Origin: Armatimonadota bacterium
GTDB lineage: Bacteria; Armatimonadota; Zipacnadia; Zipacnadales; FEN-943
Assembly (NCBI GenBank): GCA_026419655.1
Contig: JANZZA010000226.1
Span: 1-11,115, forward strand
Length of the DNA: 11,115 bases
Direction of reading: 5' to 3'
Part shown: piece after piece, positions 6,683-11,115 of the stretch
Layout of the letters: the number at the start of each line of letters is the position of its first letter
Numbering within the stretch: position 1 is the first letter of the stretch
Notes under the pieces: generated by a model
Databases searched by the model: none
The model's input: only the letters and a program-made list of their open reading frames with translations
Told to the model about the DNA's origin: nothing
Program-made: the position numbers and the translations under genes

Positions 6683-7156
6683 GGGCTTGGAGTTGCAGGC
6701 GGCTATGCTTTCCCGGCCCAGGCTGCGCTCGACGCATAAGGCTGGACAGGTTGACTGCGCCCTTTCGGTTCGGCAGGCCGGGCGGCTATGAGCTACCCAG
6801 CCGTGTTGGGACTCTTCGCTTTTGTGAGGTTTGCGGCCGTCGTGGGTCAGGAGGGTGGGGAAGGTTTTTTAGTTTCGGCGAGCGAACACCGGCGCCTCCG
6901 TTCGGTCCCAGCGCGGCCACCCGTGCTCTGACCAGGGGAAGTGCGCAGCCGAAAAACATGGGAAAAGCCTGACAATGCCGGTCCGGGGAACTCGGTGTTG
7001 AAAGAGCTTTCTCCGGAGAAGACAGGCGCCTGGACACTTTTCGGTTGCCCCAGGACGGCGCTAGGAAGACTGCTCCGCAATTGCATTTTCCAGGTGGCGA
7101 CACATGCTACCCGGCTGCCAGCATGAGGAGAGGACCGCGTCGGCGGGGGCTCGGCA
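6683..7156 (+). other. gene-free gap of 474 bp
   Basis: I find no convincing gene. A 73-codon frame at 6751-6972 has no ribosome binding site and a low-complexity product, so I discount it. Small structures seen: a 10-bp direct repeat GGCGGCTATG (6698-6707 and 6781-6790), CGAAC/GTTCG (6883-6887/6900-6904), the palindrome CAGGCGCCTG (7023-7032), GCAATTGC (7077-7084), and CATGCT/AGCATG (7103-7108/7120-7125) about 30 bases before the next start. The last could sit in the leader of the glycosyltransferase mRNA, but nothing here establishes a function. Confidence 0.4.
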
Positions 7157-8782
7157 ATGAAGGGGTACAAAGAACCGCATCTCGCCTTAAAGCAAGCCGG
7201 TGTGGCGGTCACGGTTGCCCTGTGCTTTGTGTTTCTTTACCTGCTTTTCGTCGCCGGCCAGACCGGTGGGCTGACGGACATCAACGCCATTGAGTGCGCC
7301 ATCATTGCCCGTAATATCGCCCGCACAGGTCATTACGCTACCGACATCCTCAAGCCACTGAGCCTGGCCTGCTTCCCGGTACTGGGGAATCATCCTGACA
7401 CTATTTACCCTCCCTTGCATCCTCTCTGGGAAGCTCTTTGGCTGAAGTTGTTGGGTTATTCAGAGCGTGCCGTGCCGCTGGCCTGTGGGTTCTGGCTGCT
7501 GGCCGGCGCCGGACTGATTTTGTGGCTGGGCACTCGCTGGTTCGACTTCAGGGTCGGTGCGGCTGGAGCTGCTTTTTACGCTCTCAACGCTGGCATGATG
7601 GAACGGGCGGCTGGCGGAACTGAAATCCCGCTGCTAGGCTTCGAGCTTCTTGTACTGCTGGCTGCTGCAGGGGCTTACTTTGGCTCGGATGAAAAGCCCG
7701 CGCTGAGAGCGGCGGCCCTGGGCGGGGCCGTGGGGCTGCTTTACCTGACCAGTTATGCTTGGGGACTGGCTCTCATTCCCGTCGTGGTGGCCGTCGGCGC
7801 AGCGAGTCCTCAACGGCTTCGCTGGTGGCGGCTTGCGGCCTGTACAGGGGCTTTTCTCGTCGTCGTCTCGCCCTGGCTGGTGCGCAACACCGTAATCGCT
7901 GGTTCGCCTTTTTTCACCTTGAGCACGGCCGAGTATCTCGTGCATACCCAAAGCTATTCGGGAAACACTCTATACCGGACCTTCACGACGACGTATCCGT
8001 CGTGGGTGCTTTTTGCTCTAACGAGCCCGCGTGAAGCAATAGCGAAGGTGCGGATGGGTCTGGAAAACCTGTACGTTGTGCCGTTGACCAGTCCCGGCCC
8101 GTATGTTGGCGCCCTGTTCATTACCAGCCTCTTGGTTCAGCTAGGGCCACGGGCCTTTGAGTTGAGCCGCTACGTTCTCTACGGCGCTGGCGCCGCCGTC
8201 AGCTTCTTCCTCATTGCCGTAGGGCCAGAAGCCCGGGCGCTACACGGCTTCGCCGCGCCCGCAACTTTGATGGCGGCCGCCCTGCTCGTGCGGTTGCTGG
8301 ACACAGCAGCATCTGGTCTTGAGGAGAGCAAGAGAAGGCGCGTGATGCTGCTGGGGCTGCTGCTGTTTGGGGCAGTGCAATGCACTCCAACGCTCGTGAG
8401 ACTGGCTTCGGGTCGCCCCCCAGCGGCTGTTCGTGCCGATTCGGCACGGGTGGCCGCGCGGGAAGTTGCTGCTTTAGTGGACGGGCTTGTGGCTACCGAC
8501 CTGCCCTGGCCGCTGGCCTGGCATGGCAATGTCAAGGTTTTATGGCTACCCGTATCCAGGCGCGAACTTGACAAGGTGGAAGAAGTTACGGGGCCGGTAA
8601 AATGGCTTCTGCTGACGCCGCTGGTGCATGCGCGGCGTCAAGAAGAGAAGTCTAATGACTGGGCACGGATGTGGGCAGCCGCCTTGGAGAGGGACGTGTT
8701 TGACCGTGGCTTCGCAACCTACCGGCATTTGCCTGGCCAGTGGGTGCTCTTTAGGCGCACAACGATAGACCTAACCCGGTAA
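7157..8782 (+). CDS. GT-C type membrane glycosyltransferase (PMT/ArnT-like)
   Basis: The 541-residue product is a polytopic membrane protein of the GT-C kind. Such enzymes transfer sugars from polyprenyl-phosphate donors to proteins, lipids or glycans on the outer face of the membrane. An N-terminal transmembrane helix (about 16-34) is followed by an external loop with the acidic pair Asp41 and Glu46 in TDINAIECA, the usual site of catalytic acids. A PMT-like segment NHPDTIYPPLHPLWEAL is at 78-94. More hydrophobic spans lie near 106-125, 133-148, 159-175, 187-217, 227-243, 316-330, 339-355, 366-381 and 396-410. GPEARALHGFAAPA (356-369) resembles the conserved late loop of family 39-like enzymes. 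A soluble C-terminal domain runs from about 425 to the end. ATG 7157 has GGGGG seven bases upstream. Donor and acceptor are not predictable. A zinc-ribbon membrane gene follows 14 bp later. Confidence 0.8.
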   Translation: MKGYKEPHLALKQAGVAVTVALCFVFLYLLFVAGQTGGLTDINAIECAIIARNIARTGHYATDILKPLSLACFPVLGNHPDTIYPPLHPLWEALWLKLLGYSERAVPLACGFWLLAGAGLILWLGTRWFDFRVGAAGAAFYALNAGMMERAAGGTEIPLLGFELLVLLAAAGAYFGSDEKPALRAAALGGAVGLLYLTSYAWGLALIPVVVAVGAASPQRLRWWRLAACTGAFLVVVSPWLVRNTVIAGSPFFTLSTAEYLVHTQSYSGNTLYRTFTTTYPSWVLFALTSPREAIAKVRMGLENLYVVPLTSPGPYVGALFITSLLVQLGPRAFELSRYVLYGAGAAVSFFLIAVGPEARALHGFAAPATLMAAALLVRLLDTAASGLEESKRRRVMLLGLLLFGAVQCTPTLVRLASGRPPAAVRADSARVAAREVAALVDGLVATDLPWPLAWHGNVKVLWLPVSRRELDKVEEVTGPVKWLLLTPLVHARRQEEKSNDWARMWAAALERDVFDRGFATYRHLPGQWVLFRRTTIDLTR

Positions 8783-8796
8783 GTTGGTGATGACGA

Positions 8797-9417
8797 GTGC
8801 AGGATGAACGGCCGCCTGAGCTGCCCGACAAGTCCGGAGCCGACCGCGGGCCCGACGGCTGCGCCGTGGCCACTACCTGCTATCGCTGCCGGGCGACGAT
8901 ACCTCAGGGAGCAAGCCATTGCCCCAGATGCGGCCGGCGCCAGACGCGCTGGTGCTACTGCGGACACGAAATTCACGTAACAGAGGCAACGTGCCCTCAC
9001 TGCGGGGCAGACTGGTCCGGGGCCCTGCGAGTACGGCGCCGGGGGCGCAGGAACCGCCTGGAGACCCGCAAGCTCGTGGGGTACATGGCGGCCGGAGCAG
9101 TTGTCGCGATATTTGCCGCAGCGCTGTTGAACAGTATCGTGGGGGCGCTGGCTATTCGCAGCTTACCCGCGGGGGAGAGAGTACTGCCGCCTGATTTTGC
9201 CTCCAGGTTGGGTCTCGCCGTGGAAACTGTCGGGCGCAATCTGGCCGTTGTGTGGAACCACATTGCAAGGCTCGGCGGCGGCTTTTTGGGCCTGTTGGCC
9301 ATACTTTTGACCGGGGCTGTGGTCGGCGCACTGGTTTATCTGGGCCGCGTGGGCAGGATCAGGGTGCCGTTGCTGCGCGGCAGCAAGGCACACAGGCGCA
9401 GGCGCGCGTCAGGGTAG
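8797..9417 (+). CDS. double zinc-ribbon membrane protein, function unknown
   Basis: This 206-residue protein has four CxxC-like knuckles near its N-terminus. The first pair is Cys28/Cys31 with Cys42/Cys45. The second pair is Cys53/Cys55 (a C-x-C knuckle) with Cys66/Cys69. This resembles the double zinc ribbons common on small membrane proteins. A basic stretch RVRRRGRRNR (78-87) precedes a first transmembrane helix at about 95-115. An apparently external segment follows, then a second helix at about 162-183 and a basic tail RGSKAHRRRRASG. The predicted topology puts the zinc domain and tail in the cytosol. The start is GTG 8797, with only a weak GGTGA-type ribosome binding site, so an internal start is possible. 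The 14-bp distance from the glycosyltransferase suggests cotranscription. I do not recognise a characterised homologue. A regulatory or scaffolding role for the upstream enzyme is only inference. Confidence 0.75.
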   Translation: MQDERPPELPDKSGADRGPDGCAVATTCYRCRATIPQGASHCPRCGRRQTRWCYCGHEIHVTEATCPHCGADWSGALRVRRRGRRNRLETRKLVGYMAAGAVVAIFAAALLNSIVGALAIRSLPAGERVLPPDFASRLGLAVETVGRNLAVVWNHIARLGGGFLGLLAILLTGAVVGALVYLGRVGRIRVPLLRGSKAHRRRRASG

Positions 9418-9492
9418 CATAAGAACTCTGCCCGTACAGGGCGTCGCTCGGCTGTGTAAGGATTTTGCACCGACTCCGAGTTTCTACCGCCT
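9418..9492 (+). other. 3' flank of the zinc-ribbon gene
   Basis: A small hairpin GCCC/GGGC with a five-base loop (9430-9433/9439-9442) follows the stop codon. No T run comes directly after it, so this is at best a weak terminator. Nothing else is seen before the 45-bp conserved block begins at 9493. Confidence 0.35.
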
Positions 9493-9537
9493 GGGAGTAT
9501 TCAGTTTACTCAGGATTTTGTTTCAGGCAGGAAAGGG
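9493..9537 (-). repeat. conserved 45-bp end of the element, copy B
   Basis: This segment is 42/45 identical to the reverse complement of 4663-4707, ungapped. It includes the inverted pair GAGTA (9495-9499) and TACTC (9507-9511). It is by far the best conserved part of the element, so it is under selection or was recently exchanged between the copies. Confidence 0.9.
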
Positions 9538-10021
9538 TAAGGCGCGGAGAATCACCTGGGTGGTCTGTCCCCAAAACCCGGTGTTGGTTTGTACGGGGCC
9601 AGAAAAGTGTAGAAAGTTGTGTGTCCCACCTCTTACCTCGGGGCGCATCTCCGAGGAGCTGCAGAAACTTTTGCAACCGTCCCCATAGAAAACCGCATAC
9701 TTCCTTACCGCCTCCGGCGCGTCCACTGGGAAATCATCGGCGCCCCCATTTGTATCCCGTTTCAGTGGTTCATGTGTCATGGAAAGGCCTGGAGGGTGGA
9801 ACCAGCGTGAGGCGGTTTGGGAAGGGCATCCAGGGGACAGTTGCAAAACTCCTATTTGGGGGCTTGCCGACGCAGGAAGGGTCACGTATACGGTGCCGAG
9901 GTTGTGCTCGATAGGGAAGTCAGCACGCGCAAAGGTGGGTTGTGCGAGAGTCACCTGGGGAAGCCGCTGCAAGAAGCTTTCCCGAAGAAAGGGGGCTCCT
10001 GGGATGCGTTCCAGCCTGCAG
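9493..10021 (-). ncRNA. candidate structured noncoding RNA, copy B
   Basis: This is the second, inverted copy of the element at 4047-4707, read on the - strand. Helices by + strand coordinates: 9967-9973/10015-10021; 9940-9946/9926-9932 with the same A x C mismatch (9943 x 9929) as copy A; long-range helix 9669-9684/9833-9848, 16 pairs with one G.U on the - strand; 9651-9656/9636-9641, followed in RNA sense by TAAGAGGT; a hairpin at 9587-9591/9572-9577 with loop CAACACCGG and a bulged base at 9573; and the terminal GAGTA/TACTC hairpin. An extra helix, 9707-9714/9809-9816 (eight pairs), is nested in the long-range one. Relative to copy A, arms change together while flanking bases are kept. The 5' boundary near 10021 is approximate. 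It would be transcribed toward the zinc-ribbon gene. Confidence 0.7.
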
Positions 10022-10135
10022 GCACTGCGAAAAGGACATCATAGGACACGTGAGCTGTGTGTGAGTGCGGTTGCCTGAGGATAAGCGTGGGTGGGATACT
10101 GTCACAGCAGGGCGACGAAAAACTCTCGCAGTGCC
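10022..10135 (+). other. 5' flank of the last gene
   Basis: No clear promoter or strong ribosome binding site is seen before ATG 10136. The nearest purine-rich motif is AGGGCGACG around 10109-10117, which is too distant to be persuasive. Translation of the next gene may depend on a weak site. Confidence 0.3.
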
Positions 10136-11115
10136 ATGTACGCTACCGACAAAGCCTCTGAACTATCCTGGGTTGCGGCGCTGGCTGCTGGCGCAGCAGC
10201 CCAACTGGTGCTCGCTGTGATGATAGCCCGGGGGCCGCTGCCCGGCCTCAATGTGGACGACGCCCTTCACGCTCTCGCGGGCGCGGCAACCTGGCACGAC
10301 GTGGTGCGGTTGGACCTGCACAGCCTTTACCTGGACGTGTACGACCAGGCGCGTTGGCCTCCGGTGGGCGGGTTTCTTCTGTGGCCTGCGTTGGCCGTGT
10401 TTGGCCCGGCTGAGGCCACCTACCGACTGGGAATACTTATGTGGCTGGTCGCTTGTGTCGCGGCCTGGACGGTGGCGGCCAGGGCCGCGACGGAAAATTT
10501 CCGGAGCGCTGCCTGGGCCGGGCTAATACTTGTTCTATTGGCCTTATCTTCTCAATTTCTTCTTGTCGCCTCCGCCAGCGTGTTGTGCGAGATACCGGGA
10601 CTGGCTTTCATGCTTGGCGCCTACGGCGCCGCCCATGCCGCGTGGGAACGTCGCTGCCCGCGCTGGCTCTGGCTCGGCGGCCTGTTGCTGGCCGCGTCGT
10701 GGTTCACCAAATGGCAGTATGGCATCGTCGCCACCGCGGCACTTCTTTTGTTACTGGCGCATCGGCGCCGGCTCAGCGGAAAGACTTGCGGGGAAATATG
10801 GCTCTTTCTTCCCTCGGTTGTGCTTGTGGCCCTGTGGCTGGCATCTCCGTACCACCTGCGTGAGATGCTGATGTATCTGCTCTGGAAGCCTGCCTCGGCG
10901 GAAAAGCTCAGGAGCTACGGGGCCGAGTTCCTTCGGGCGGTAGCCGACGCGCCCCTGATAACCAAAGCAAACCTCGTGGCGACGGTGGTCGGCCTCGGCC
11001 TGGCCACTAGACTGTCCAGGAGGCCGGTCGCCCTGGCGCTGTTCGCTCATCTCGTGATAGCCGCCCTGGGCAGTGGGCTTAAGGACCTCTCGCCGCGCAC
11101 GGGATTGTGGATAGC
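10136..11115 (+). CDS. GT-C-like polytopic membrane glycosyltransferase, 3' partial
   Basis: The frame from ATG 10136 stays open to the right edge (326 codons plus two bases), so the gene is cut by the window. The product is strongly hydrophobic with several transmembrane spans. The first, at about 11-31, is followed by an external loop with the acidic pair Asp41-Asp42 in GLNVDDALHA and the segment RWPPVGGFLLWPALAVFG (73-90). The latter resembles the PP-containing loop of dolichyl-phosphate-mannose-type (family 39-like) transferases. SWFTKWQYG, after about residue 190, resembles a later conserved loop of the same group. It is probably another polyprenyl-phosphate-sugar-dependent transferase, distinct from the one at 7157-8782, to which I see only architectural resemblance. 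The ATG is chosen because the first helix begins just after it, but upstream ribosome binding evidence is poor. Confidence 0.7.
   Translation, partial: MYATDKASELSWVAALAAGAAAQLVLAVMIARGPLPGLNVDDALHALAGAATWHDVVRLDLHSLYLDVYDQARWPPVGGFLLWPALAVFGPAEATYRLGILMWLVACVAAWTVAARAATENFRSAAWAGLILVLLALSSQFLLVASASVLCEIPGLAFMLGAYGAAHAAWERRCPRWLWLGGLLLAASWFTKWQYGIVATAALLLLLAHRRRLSGKTCGEIWLFLPSVVLVALWLASPYHLREMLMYLLWKPASAEKLRSYGAEFLRAVADAPLITKANLVATVVGLGLATRLSRRPVALALFAHLVIAALGSGLKDLSPRTGLWI

Noticed and set aside
6991..7084. Possible third copy of the RNA element in the 6683-7156 gap: a CTCGGTGTTG match plus an ATTGCA about 90 bases on.
   Set aside because: The 10-base match is not far above chance. The flanking bases do not form the hairpin seen in copies A and B, and neither the 45-bp block nor the GGTAARAGGT anchor is present.
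9465..9914. Protein gene in copy B whose translation resembles a - strand frame in copy A (EYSVYSG..CFRQERVRR).
   Set aside because: The resemblance only reflects the 45-bp DNA block. Further along, matching DNA segments fall in different frames with frame-breaking gaps, so protein conservation is absent.
9833..9964. Group II intron remnant, suggested by a GTGCG-like start and paired arms.
   Set aside because: I see no domain V-like hairpin, no intron-encoded reverse transcriptase remnant and no split gene.

Overview
The window looks like ordinary bacterial chromosome with high G+C. The gene order (trigger factor, ClpP, ClpX), leaderless-looking cytosolic proteins, frequent GTG starts and the sequence character of the trigger factor fit a deep-branching, probably free-living bacterium. 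Chloroflexota, Armatimonadota or a high-GC clostridial lineage are all possible, and the sequence alone does not let me choose. There is no rRNA, tRNA, CRISPR array or recognisable transposase gene.

Layout, left to right. (1) 1-3969, + strand: a protein-quality-control cluster of tig (5' end outside the window), clpP and clpX. The trigger factor has an eroded-looking PPIase domain and a repetitive tail of about 120 residues whose coding character continues past the stop codon. (2) 3970-4786: an 817-bp gene-free stretch holding copy A of a structured RNA candidate and, at its end, a near-consensus sigma70 promoter. (3) 4790-6682, + strand: a two-gene cassette of a Gfo/Idh/MocA oxidoreductase and a sugar isomerase/epimerase-like TIM barrel, probably acting in succession on a polyol or sugar derivative. 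(4) 6683-7156: a 474-bp gap with no gene I recognise. (5) 7157-9417, + strand: a GT-C type membrane glycosyltransferase followed after 14 bp by a double-zinc-ribbon membrane protein. (6) 9418-10135: a 718-bp gene-free stretch holding copy B of the RNA candidate on the opposite strand. (7) 10136 to the right edge: a second, partial GT-C-like membrane glycosyltransferase.

The most interesting object is the pair of gene-free stretches. About 4047-4707 (+) and 10021-9493 (-) are diverged copies of one element in inverted orientation. They share a 45-nt end that is 42/45 identical and a collinear series of helices. Several helices are kept by paired (compensatory) base changes between the copies, and G.U pairs in the long-range helix fix the likely transcribed strand. 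I know no RNA family that matches. I infer a dispersed structured noncoding RNA of roughly 530-660 nt, possibly mobile. The two copies bracket the four genes at 4790-9417.
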